The notes under the pieces are model-generated. The model saw only the letters and a list, made by a program, of their open reading frames with translations. It was not told the DNA's origin and did no database searches. A DNA stretch of 64,000 nucleotides from Pyxidicoccus parkwaysis (GTDB lineage: Bacteria; Myxococcota; Myxococcia; Myxococcales; Myxococcaceae), in the NCBI RefSeq assembly GCF_017301735.1, contig NZ_CP071090.1:4578001-4642000 (forward strand), in the 5' to 3' direction. Shown piece after piece: positions 45,945 through 58,000 of this stretch (positions are counted from its first letter, which is position 1; each line of letters opens with the position of its first letter). A program made the translations under genes and the position numbers.

Positions 45945-46040
45945 TACCCCCTCCAGGGTCCTTTCAGTGCCATACGGAACCAGCGCGATTGTCTGGCAGT
46001 TGGCAGGGGCCGGACCCCTACGAATTCGATTCCCACCGGG

Positions 46041-49000
46041 TCACCGGCCCTGCTCCGGGCTCTTCCGGGGCAGGGCTTTTTCGTGCCGGGTGGCCGCGCT
46101 TCGAGTCACCGGGGCCGGTGGCGTCTCGCTGGCGCGGGAGGAGCCGTCCCCGTCCATTGGCGTCATCAGCAGCCCCGGACTGCTGGCCTCCACGGGGGTG
46201 ATGGTGAGCGTGATGGCTGTCGGAGCCCACGTCTCCACGATGACGACGAGGCGCTGCCCCTGCTCGAGATGGATCTGGTTCGTCGCGGTCCCGGAGTGAC
46301 AATCCCAGGTCGTGGTGTTGGTGCCCACGCACGAGTCCAGCCGGGTGGACACATTCACGGGGTTGCCGGGGCCTCCGCCGGCCGCCTGAATCCGGTACAG
46401 GCCCGCCTCGGGCGCGACGAAGTCGTAGTGCCTCGCCGCTCCCCCGAACACGATCTCGCCGCTGAAGCAGCCGGACATGACGTGCTCGTCGTAGGTGGTG
46501 GTGCCGTGGACAGGCATGGCGCTCGGGTCAACCAGGGTTCCGCAGTTGACCTCGTCCTCATCCACCGCGCTCATGCACTGCGGGTCGTCCGGGTAGCCCA
46601 CATGGCCATCCTGCGCACCGGCCGGCTCGCCGTCCGTCGTGTCTCCGCAGGCCGGCAGCGAAGCGGGGTTCGTCTCATCGTCGTCGAGCGGCGAGGAGCA
46701 GCCCGGATCCAACGGGTAGTCCGGCTTGCTGTCCTGGTCGTTGTCGAGGGAGTCCGCACAGCGCGGGAGGCGGCACTCATACGCGTCCGCGGAAATGCTC
46801 CCATCCGGCAGGAGCGTTGGCAGACACGCGGTGTCGAAGGGACACCGGAACCAGGGCTGCTCCGGGTCGCACGTGGCCCCGAACTCCAGGTCCCCGTCGA
46901 TGTGGAGGGTGCCCGTCCCGTGGCCCTCGGCGACGACGTACACGGTCCTCGCCGCATCCATATACCAGGTGGTTCCCGGGATGTTCCCCTCCGTCGGCGT
47001 GCCCCCGCCCGAACTGCCAGGCAGGTTGCACACGATCTCGTCGCGGTCACGCTTGCAGGCGTCACGCAGGGACAGGGCCGTGAACCGGCCTTCGGCGTTG
47101 ACCTTCAGGGAGCCAATGCCCGGCACGCGGATGCCGATGACGCGGTCCACCGTGCCCACGTCCACACACGCGGGCTGTTCGTCATCCGTGGCCGTGGTGA
47201 AGTCGAGCGGGATGATGGCGGCGCCTTCTTCATCCAGGACGCCCACGTCCGCCGAGTCGATAGGGGCCTCGCAGGTGTCTCCCGCACCGCCCGCCTCGGT
47301 GGTGCCGGCCGCGCTTTCGCAGCCGGGGTCCTCGGGCCAGTCCATCCGCCCGTCGCCGTCGTTGTCCACGCCGTCCGAGCACATCGGCGCCACGACCGGG
47401 TCCGTCTCGTCGTCGTCCGCCGGCGAGGAGCAGCCCGGATCCGCCGGGTAGTCCATGACGCTGTCGCCGTCGCCATTGTTCACGCCGTCGCTGCACTGAG
47501 TCGCCAGGCAGCGGTACTCGCTCGAGCCCTCGGAGACGGGGACGCACTCCTGGTGGCCGCACTTGAAGGACTGGGAGCCCGGCTCGCACAGGGCGTTCGG
47601 GCCCAGCACCGCGGCGGTGATCTTCACGCGATGCCGGAGGGCGAGGTTGGACTCCCCTTCGATGATCACCCGGGCGTCCTTCGAGAGGGGGCCGGTGATG
47701 AGCCTGGGGGCGCCGGACGAGCAGTACGTCGCGCCGGTGACCGGCGTACAGGCCGGTGTCCCCGTCATGTCCTGGACGACGACGCGCGGCAGGACTCCAT
47801 CGTCGCTCTCCAGCGTTACGCTGTCGACGGGACCGTCGAACGGCAGCGTGTGCCATGAGCCGAAGGTGATCGCCGAGCCGCCACAGGTGCCCGAGTACGC
47901 CTGCGGCAGGGACACCGACAGCGGCCGGAAGTTGTCATGCCACGGCATGGGGACGGGCTTCGCGCAGCTCGCACCCGAGCCGGTCTCCAGCACCTTCAGC
48001 GAGACGGGTGCCGAGACACCGAAGAGCCCCGGGTAGTCCTGCGCCTTGCCGGTGAGCGCGAACGTCCCCGCCGTCGCGGGTGTGAACGGGTGCAGGTACT
48101 CCTTCGCCACGCCCTCCACCGTGTCGAACTGGCCGTAGGAGGCGCCCACTTGCGTTGTGCCCAGGAAGAACGCGAGCGACTTCACCTGCTTCTCGTCGCG
48201 CACGGTGGCGCGGACCTGGAAGGGCGTGCCGGCCACGGCGTAGTCGTAGTCCGGCGGCGCCACGACGACCTGCGGCGGCGTGTTCGGACGGACTGTGATG
48301 GGCTGGTTGAGCACGGTGGTCTGCCCGCTGTTGTCCGTTCCCTTCGCGGTGAGGATGAAGTCCGCGGCCGGAAGGTCGAAGGAGAGGATGGCTCCGCAGC
48401 CGGTGGAGCCGGGGCAGGACCCGCTGTTCTGCAGGGTGCCTCCATCCGGCAGCGGGACGCTCACCGAGGCCGCCGTCGTTGGGTTGTCGTCCTGCACACT
48501 GACCATCGCAATGGCCGGGTAGCCACCCACCGGAGTCCCGCTGCCGTCCCACCGCAGGAACACGCTCACCACCGGCGGCTTGTCCTGCTTCAGCAGCACA
48601 TGGAGGTACTTCCGCCGCTCGTGGCCCGCCTCGTCCTTGACGATGGCCAGCAGTGCCATGTCGCTGCGGCCACCCAGGTCCGCGACACGCGGGTACTGGA
48701 AGGTGACGGTCAGGCTCGTGTTCAGCTTCTCGGCGATGAGCGTCTCCTGCCCACCCACCACCTCCTGCGTCGACTCATTCCAGACGCCGCCGTAGACGGC
48801 CGAGACGCTCACGCTCTTCAGGTCCCCATCCGTGTCCGCGCCAGTGAGGTTGATCTGGTCCGAAGTGCCCTCCCTCGGGTTCGTGTTCGCGGTGAAGACC
48901 GTGATGGTGGGAGTCGCTTCGGCGGCATCGAGGGTGTAGAGCCGCTCCCCCGAGTCCAGCTTCTGGCCCATCGTGTCCTCCACCACGACGCGCAGCCGGA

Positions 49001-52000
49001 CCTCGTCGCCTCCACGAGTGCCCGTGAGCACCAGGGTGTGGTCGAGGACGTTCCGGGACGCCCCGGTGTAGTAGCTCGTGGCCACGACCGCGCCGTTGAC
49101 ATAGAGGCGCAGGGTGGAGGGACTGTCGCCGTCGTAGGCGCTGAGGGACAGGACGTTCCTTCCAGGCGCCGCGAGCAGGCGCTCCGGCATGCCCTTCAGG
49201 TCGGTGGGCGGATTCGTGCCCTGCCTCAAGGTGATGGACTGCGACACGCGCTGCGTCTGGCCCGCGCTGTCCACCACGTCCACGTACAGCGACGTGGCCC
49301 CGAGGCCCAGCGGGGGCATCCTGAGCGTGGCCCGGTAGGAGCCCGCCGAGGCCGGCACCGGCGACAGCGCCCCGAGGAAGGTGTCGCCCACGCTCGCCGT
49401 CACCGTGTACGGCGCCACACCCGAGCTGACCTTCACCGAGATGTCGAACGGTTGCCCCCCGGAGTAGATGCAGCAGGCGGGCGACAGCTCACCGATGCTG
49501 GCCGACAGGAGCTCCGGCGACTGCGGCGCACCCACCCGGATGACCCGTCCCTCGGACACCGTCTCCACGCCTCCCGCGCTCCGCGCCCGGACCTGGAGCA
49601 CGTACTCCGTGCCCGCGCTCGCGGATGTCGGCACGCGCCACTGGCCCGATGCGGCCATGGGCTCGATGCGCGACCACGGCTTGCCATCCACCAGCAATTC
49701 CGCGTCGTCGGCACGCAGTCCGGAGACGAGCGCCTGGAAGCCCACGAGCTTCCCGGCGGGCACCTCCGTCTGCGCCAGCGGCTGCAGCATGCGCGCCGAG
49801 GGCGCGACGGCCTGGCCCGGAGCCGGGAACACCTTCACCCCGGCGTAGCCCTGGGCGACGACGACGAGCTCACCCACGAGCACGGCGTCACGCGCGTCCA
49901 GCGCATCCAACACCGACAGACGCACCGGCGTGGTGGGCGACACGTCGAACAGCTCGACACCCTTCTCCGTCGTCACGAGCGCCAGCCGGCCCGACATGCG
50001 GATGCGGCGGACGGTGTTCGTCGTGGCCGTGCCACGCAGCGTGAGGCCCGAGCTGCCCAGGGTGTAGACACGGATGCCGGTCTCGTTGCCGGCGATGGCA
50101 ATCCCGCCCTCCAGCGCCACGACGTTCGCGGGCACGTCCGTCACGCCCGCGCGCCGGATGAGCGCCCCCGAGCGGTCAAACTCGACGACGCTGAGACCCG
50201 AGGTGCCCTGCGCCACGACGGCCTGACGCTCGTCGCCCGCCACGTCCACCACCGGCCCCTGCAGGTCGAGCTGCTGCAGTTGCTGCACGCCCGGCAGCGT
50301 CACCGTCGAAACGATTCCCGTGCCCACGGCCCACAGCCGGCCCGGCGCCGCGTGGAAGCGGTCCACGACGCCCAGATCGCCGAGGTCCTTTCCGCGGCCC
50401 AGCGGCTCACCGTTGTAGCTGCCATCCGAGAGCTTCAGCGCCAGCACCGACAAGGTCTTCCCGTTGAGCGTGAAGACGTCATTGCCGACGCGCTCGACCT
50501 GCCGCATCTGGGTCTGCGTGGAGACGTCGCGGACCTTGACGAGCTGCGCGAGGTTGCCGACGTCCACAAGCGTGGCGCCCTTCTGGCCCGCGGCCAGCAG
50601 GAAGCCACGACGGGACGGTGCCAGCCCCACCGCTGCATCCAGGGTCGGGTATGAGCCCAGGACGCGGGGCAGCTCCGAGACAGCAGGCGTCACGAGCGTC
50701 TTCAGGACGAGCCCCGCGTCCGTGGTGGCCACCAGCAGCCCTCCGGACAACGTGAGCGACGTCACCGCCAGCGTCTCCTGGCTCACGAGGCGCGGCGCAT
50801 AGGGCTCGCGCACATCCACGACCCGCAGCGCGCCGTCGTCGCACGCGACATAGGCCATGCCGCCTCCCAGCGCGAGCGCACGCACGCCCGTCCCGAGCGG
50901 CAAGCCTCCCTGCCGCGTCATGCTTCCCGCGGCCAGAGCGACCACCTCCACGCCCTGGTCCGTTCCCGCCACCAGCGTCGTTCCATCCACGTCCGCGTTG
51001 CGGATGGTGTTGTTGAGGATGACCTCGTACCGGGTGCCGAGGGCCTCGCCCGTGGACAGGGGGTACGCGCGGAGGTGGTTCTGGTTGGGGATGTACAGGG
51101 CATCCCCGGTCATCGCGACGATGGGCAACTGAGTCTCCGCCTCCGCCACCTCCTTGAGGTGCCGGAACGACGGATCCTCCGGCACCGAGAGGTCCAGCTC
51201 GTCAATCCAGGCGTCCCGCACCGCGATGGCGCGGCCCAGCACATCGAGGGACTGCATCCCCGAGGAGTGGGTCGTCTGTCCGACGATGCGGGGCTGCTCG
51301 GGCTGAGAGACGTCCAGCACCACGGCGGCGCCCGATGGCATCCGGACGAGCACATGGCGGCCCAGGATGACGAGCGACCTGGGCGCGCTGTCGAGCGTCA
51401 CCGTCGACAGCGGCGTGACGGACGGAGCCGAGGCCCCGCGCACCAGCCGGCCCACCGACACGCCCGTGGGCGTGGTGGCAATGACGAGGTCGTCCAACAG
51501 CGCCACGTCACCGGCACGCGCGAACGTGCCGCCCACCACGGCCCCACCCTCCGCCAGCGCGGGTGGCACCACCAGGCGCTGCTTCTTGAGCTCGGCGGGG
51601 TTCCCCTCGTCGTCCACGGCCCAGGCGCTCACCTCGAGCACCTTCCCCGAGGACGTGCCCACGGGCACCACGTAGCTGACGGTGCGCCCGCCCGTCATCA
51701 CCAGCGCGCCGTCCAGCGTCACGCGCAGGCCGAGCGACTCCACGGGCAACGTGTCGTCCTCCGCGGACATCCTGGCGGTGACGACGGACCCCGCGGCGAC
51801 GACCGTGCCCGCGGGCTCCACGACGAACTGGCTGATGGTCGGAGGGCCGCTCGCGGTGACCGACACCGTCGTCTTCGCCGTGGACTCGACACCGTCCTCG
51901 TCGATGAGCCGCGCGGTGACCCACACGTTCTGCGACGCCGTCAGGTACGGCATGCGGAGCGAGGCCGTGGTCGCCGGAGAGAGGACGACCAACTGCTCCT

Positions 52001-55000
52001 CGGCCGAGGCCTCCGTGAGCCCCACGGACAGGCGCAGCTCGTAGCGCGTGGGCGCGGGCCGCACGGAGGTATCGAAGCTCACCTGCACCGCGGCGAGGCC
52101 GCCCTCGGTAACAGACGTCGCGGGCGGAACCAGCGAGAAGAGGTGCCCCTCGGGGTGGGCGTTGGGAAGGATGAGGATGGGCTTCGGCGGGGAGGTGCCG
52201 GAGTCGGTGCCGTCAAAGGCGACGGCCTCGAGCGTCACCGCGTGGCCCATGGCCGGCGGCGTCGGAGTGAGCTTCGGCACCCGCAGCGTCGCGGTGAAGG
52301 CCGGCGCCTGGACGGTGGCCGAGGCGAGCTCCACCGCGCCATCGCGCAGCGTCACCGTGACGGACTTCACGCGGGCCGGATCCACCGGCTTCGCCACCAC
52401 GGTGAGCAGGCTCTTCTCCAGCACCGCGTCGGGCGCCTGGAGCGCCTCGAGCATCGGCCCTGAAGGCGGGGCGGACAGGGCCACCGTGGTCCGGTCGCTC
52501 CGGACATTGCCGGCGTGGTCGCGCACCCGCAGCTCCAGCGCCGCGGACGTACCGGTTGCCGGCAGCTCCACGCCGCCGGGCAGCTCGCTGTCGAGCACCT
52601 CGACGAGGTGACCATCGAGCAGCAGCTCCGCGGAGTACGCGTTGAAGGCGTCGACCTCGTCGTTCACCACCGGCGCCAGCGCGAGCCGTGTCCCGGCCAC
52701 TCCGGCATCCGGCGCGCCGAGCGAAACCTCGGGTGCCATTGGCCCACGGCCGAGCGAGAGGCGCGACACCGTGCGGCCGTCGGCGGCGAAGATGTCGCCG
52801 CCCTGCACAATGGCCGCTCCCGTCATGGCTGGGAAGTGGCCCACGGCCAGCGGATACGCCGCACCGACCACCTGCGCCGACCGCGCGTCATACACCCGCA
52901 GCCCCTTCGCCGTGCCGACGACGAGCCACGGACCGAAGGCCGATGTCGACACCGCGGGCGAGTCCAGCGGAGCCACGCCGGTGCCCAGGTCCTCGAGCCC
53001 GGAGTCCTTGACCTCGTAGCAGCGGACGAAGTTCGTCCCCAGGACGCAGGCCCGATCCTGTCCCACGGCGGAGACCGTCGTCGCGTCCGGCTCACTCCGC
53101 CATGCCTTCGCCTCCGGCGCGTGTGGCACGGAGAGGTCCAGCGCGGAGAGGCGGGTCGCCCCGAGCACCAGGGCGCGCGTCCCGTTCGCGGCGAGCGCCT
53201 TCACCGGCTCACCCGGCAGGCGCGCGGCGAGCGCACCGGACGCCGTCCGGACCTCGACGCCCTCGTCGGTGCCCACCAGCAGCAGCGAGCCCCGCGCCGC
53301 GGCCAGGGCCGAGGGCGGCCTGCGCACCGGCACGGTGATGGAAGTGCCCGCCACGTTCGGCAGCGGCAGCAACTCGACGGCGCCAGCACCCGCGCGCCGC
53401 ACGGCCACCGCGAGCCGGTCACCCACGAAGGCCAGGCCCACGGGCCGGCCCGCCAGCGTGCGCGAGCCGATGACATCCAGCGTGGTGCGCGAGCGTAGCT
53501 CGACGATGCTCCGTCCCACCTCGTCATCGCGGAGCACGGCCCAGTCATCCCCTCGCGCCGCCACACCCACCACGGCCTGCGACGTCCCCGTCTTCACCAT
53601 GGTGGGGCCACGGGCGAAGACGGCCAGCGTTCCGAACTTCTCGGCCGCCAGTCGCTGCGAGCCGGTCTCCAGCGCCTCCACCGTGGCGACCACCGGTGCC
53701 GCCTCGTCGCCGGTGGGCAGCTCGAAGTCATTGCCGCCCACCGAGGGCACGGAGGCATCCGCCACGCGCAGCGACGCCACGGGAGTCACGCCCCCGTCGA
53801 CGTTGTCGACGTGCAGCGTGGAGCCACCCAGCCACCGCGGCCCCTCCGGCCTCGTGACGACCTGGACCCGGGGGGACGTCCCATTCTCAGCGGGAGTAAC
53901 GGTGTAGATCTTCACCGCGGGCTCGCTCTGCTGCCCTTCCTTGTCGGTGACGATGGCACGCACCATCAGGGAGCGCTTCTTGCCGTCGATGAGGCGCGGC
54001 GTGGTGAAGGAGCGACTCCACGGCTCCTCCGTGAGCGTCACCGCCTGGTTGTCGAACTCGATGCGCACCGAGGTGACACCCGCGGGCGCGGTCGCGTAGA
54101 CCTTCACCTGGTACGACGCGCCCTCAATGAGCTCGCTCTTCGGCGACTCGGGCGCGGCGATGATGGCGAGCGGCCGCGACGAGCCCGGAATCGGCTTGAC
54201 GACCGTGACGGTGAGCGAGGCCGCGCTCTCGTTTCCACGCTGGTCGCGGGCCGTCACCCGCAGCTCCACCGGAGTGTCCTCGGACACGGCGGGCGCCACC
54301 CAGCGCACGGCACCGGGGATGCCCGCGAAGGTGAAGAGCTCCTTCGGAGCGGCCGGCCCCACGGCCTGGGTGATGGACGTGCTCGCGATGCGACCGTTGT
54401 CCGAGATGGACACGCGCAGGTCCATCGCCGTTCCGGAGAGGATCTTCGCTCCACTGGCCGGAAGCTTCCACGACACCACCGGCTTCGTGCTGTCGCGGTT
54501 CACCGTCACCTGGAGCAGCGCCGGAGGCGAGCTCTGGCCGCGCGAGTCGATGGCCACCGCGACCAACTCGTGGACCTCGGCCGTGTCGCCCGCCAGCTCC
54601 AGCCGGAGGGCGTCCGTCAGCTGCTCGTCTTGTTTCCCGCTCTGCACCGTGACGCGCTTGAGCGGCGCGCCGTCCATGCTGAGCTCGATGGCGCTCAGTT
54701 GTTCGTAGTCATGCGCGGACACCACCAGGTCGAGCGTCTCGCCCTCCGTGCCCGTATAGGCCGCGGTGGCGGGCGACGCGAAGGTCGCCGACGGCACTTG
54801 GTCACTGGTCACATCCACCGTCGCGGTGGCTTCGCCGACGTTGCCGGCCTTGTCCTTCACCTTGGCCTTCAGCGTGGACCTTCCGCCCGCAGGAATCGTC
54901 CGCCACGTGTACTTGAACTCCTTCTTGCTCTTGCCATCGGTGAACGCCGGCACCTGCTGGGTGTCGACAAACAGCTCAATGGAGTCGAGCTGCTGGCTGT

Positions 55001-58000
55001 CGTCCGAGCCCGACACCACGAAGGTGTATTCGGTCCCAATGCCCAGCGTGGCCCCGCTCACTGCTCCGGTGCGTCCGGAGAAGGCGAGCGTCACCTTTGG
55101 AGCCACCACGTCCACGGCATCGAAGGAGTGCGTCAGCGGGCCTTCCAGCTTGTTGCCCGCCACGTCGAACACGTTCGCCACGCGCATCGTGTAGCGCCGC
55201 GTCGACACGAGGTCGTCCGCCTGCGCGGGCCGAGTGAAGGACAGCATCGTTCCCGAGACGCTCGGCGTTCCCTCCAGGGCCGTTCCGGTCTCGGTGTCGA
55301 TGAGTGCCACCTCGGTGACCGGCTCGGTGCCCAGCACCACCGTCTCGTTGAAGGTCGCGCTGAACACCTTTTGCGCCAGGGGCACCCTGCCCGCCGGAGC
55401 CCAAATCGGAGTGTTCGTCGGCGGCTTCAGGTCACTGCGTTCAATCGACTTCTCCAACGGGACGCTGCTCCCCGGCTGCGTGATGTGCACGAGCACCGTG
55501 CCCAACTCACCCGCGGGCACGTACGCGCGCACGCTGACCGGCGTGAACCCGTCCAACTGCGCCGGCAGGGTGTCCGAACCGAAGCGCACCTGCATGCCAC
55601 GGGTGAAGCCGCTGCCCTCCAGCGTCACCCAGCCGCCCGAGGCGTCCACCACCGACGGGGTGATTTTGGCGACGACGAGCGGCGTGGTGTAGACGAACCC
55701 GCCCGGCACCTCGGCGACGCTGCTTCCACTCACCACCGACACGCTCACCGGTCCCGCGAAGAGCGTGGACGGAGCGATGACGCGCAATTGTTCCGGGGTG
55801 GCCTCATGCGTCAGGTCATCCGCCGCGGCCACCGAGCCGAAGTACACCGTGCTTCCAGGCAGGAAGCCCGCGCCGTCAATCGTCACCACGGTGCCACCGG
55901 CCACGGGGCCATGGTCCGGCGAGATGCCCGTCACGGAGACGGCCGCCGCCCCCTCGCCACCGAGGAACCGGAACGACCAGTCGCCCAGCACGCTGCCTCC
56001 GACGAAGCCCGTCGGCTCGAGGTGGACGCGCGCCGTGTACTCGTGTCCCGGCACGAGCGCGTCGCGCGGCTGGAAGCGCAGCGTCGAGCCCGAGCGCGAC
56101 ACGGACGACGACGGCACGACGACGCCGTCATCCAGCAGTGCCAGCGTCGACCCGGTCGTCACCGTCAACGGCAGCTCGCTCGCGAACGACACCGCCACGG
56201 GCGCGCCCCGCGCGAGCTCGGCCCCCGGCACCGGCACCGTGCGGGAAATCGTCGGGTACGGCAGCGTGTCGAAGAGCTGCGCGGACTTCGCGTTGCCCAC
56301 CAGCGCGAAACCGTCTCCCAGCAGGGCCCTCGGTGTGTCCCCCACGGCATGCGTGAAGAACGTCCGCTCCGCGAAGCCGGAGGACGCCGTGGTGTCGATC
56401 CACGCGCCACGCTTGCTGCCCACGGCCAGCAGCCATGGACCGGACAGCGTCACCGACTGGGGAATCTCCCCATTGAGTCCGCTCGACACCCAGGTGCCCA
56501 GCGGCTGGGGACGCGACGGAGTCGTGGCATCCACCACGTGGGCGGCATTGCCCGTGGCCACCGCGATGCGACTGCCCTCCACCGCCAGCGCACGCGCGGT
56601 GCCCGTCAGTCCTCCCACCGTGCCGAGCACCTTCAGCTCACCGTCCTGGAGGCTGCGCAGCTCGACGCGCGAGACCTGGTTCTCCTCCAGCAGCACGGCC
56701 AGGGCCTTGCCCGCCATGCCCACGCCAGCGATGCGCGCCGGTGCCACGGAGACCTGCGCCACCACCTCGAGCTCACCCTGCAGCTCGCCCAACAGCACGA
56801 GCTCGCTGCCGCCCGCCACCGCCACCGTCTTCGCGCCCCGGTCCGCCGCCACCGACGTCAGCGACGCCTCGGCCACCCACTGCACACGGTCCAGCTCCAT
56901 CGGGTTGCACGCGACGGCCGGGCCGCTGCCGCACGAGCCCAGCTCGTAGCGCACCAGCTCATGCTCGCCGAGCAGCACCGCCCGGGTGCCGCCCACCGCC
57001 AGGGCCGTGGCCCCGCTCACACCGGGCACGCGGCCCAGCTCCAGCTTGTTGCCCGTCGTCGAGAGGTCGATGGCGACCAACTCGCCGTTCCGAGCCTGCA
57101 GCAGCGTGCTGCCCACCAGGGCGCTCGCGCTGCCGATGGAGTCCAGCTTCTCGCGCTCCGCGAGCGTGAAGGTGAAGCCTCCAGGCAGGCTGCTCGCCAT
57201 GGAGGTGCTCGAGCCCGTCGGCGTCTCCACCCTCAGGTCCACGGCCCCGACGATGCCGTCCGGCACCGTCACGAGCAGCGCGCCCGTGGAATCCACCGAC
57301 GTGGCCCGCGCCGGCACGCCCGAGAACGTCACGCGCGAGCCCGCGTACAGCCCCTCACCCTGAATCCTGAGCTGCGCCCTGCTCATCGTCGGCGCGGACG
57401 CCGGCTCCACCTTCGAGACCTTCGGCGTCACCAGGTAGCGGTACGCGCCCAGCCGCGACGCGGACAGGCCGTCCGGATTGGTGATGCGCACCGCCGCCGC
57501 CCCCGGTGCTCCCGGAGGTGCGACGACGGTGACGACCTCGCCTCCAGCGGACACCGCGCAGGGGCCAGCGCTGGTGGCACCCGCCGGCTTGTCGCCGATG
57601 AGCACCGTGCACCCAGACCTGAAGTCCTTGCCGTGAAGGACGAGCGTCTCGCCTCCCGCCGTCAGGCCGTACGCCGGCAACACCCCGGCGAGCACCGGCC
57701 CCGCCAGCTCGGTCATCGAGGCCGTCTTGAAGCGGACCTCCGTGTCCGTGCCCAGCTTGCCACCCGCCATGTCTGCCAGCTCACGGCCCACCTTGAGCAC
57801 GTACTCCGTGCCCGGCACCAGGTCCGCCGTCGGGTCCACCACCACGCGCCCGCCGCCCTCGTCGGAGCGCACGGACACCACTGCGGACACGCTGGCGCCA
57901 GCCACCGTCTCCAGCCGCACGTGGGCCTGCGCCGAGGCCGAATCCGGCAGCTCCGTGAGGAGCACCGCCGGGGAGAGGCCCACCGGCACCGTCTCGCCCT

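Noticed and set aside
46010-46050. TTCGATTCCCACCGGGTCACC ahead of the plus-strand hairpin resembles a tRNA 3' end and terminator, as left by an integrative element.
   Set aside because: The 5' T-stem does not pair with CCCAC, the implied acceptor stem fits no common tRNA, and no matching tRNA occurs on the plus strand. The tRNA-Arg at 11102 shares only the common TTCGATTCC.
45048-50654. Long plus-strand open frames opposite the Kelch and giant genes (for example 45048-47858 and 47937-50654).
   Set aside because: They are antisense to clear domain-bearing proteins, are Arg/His/Gly-rich with no recognisable motifs, and result from high third-position GC.
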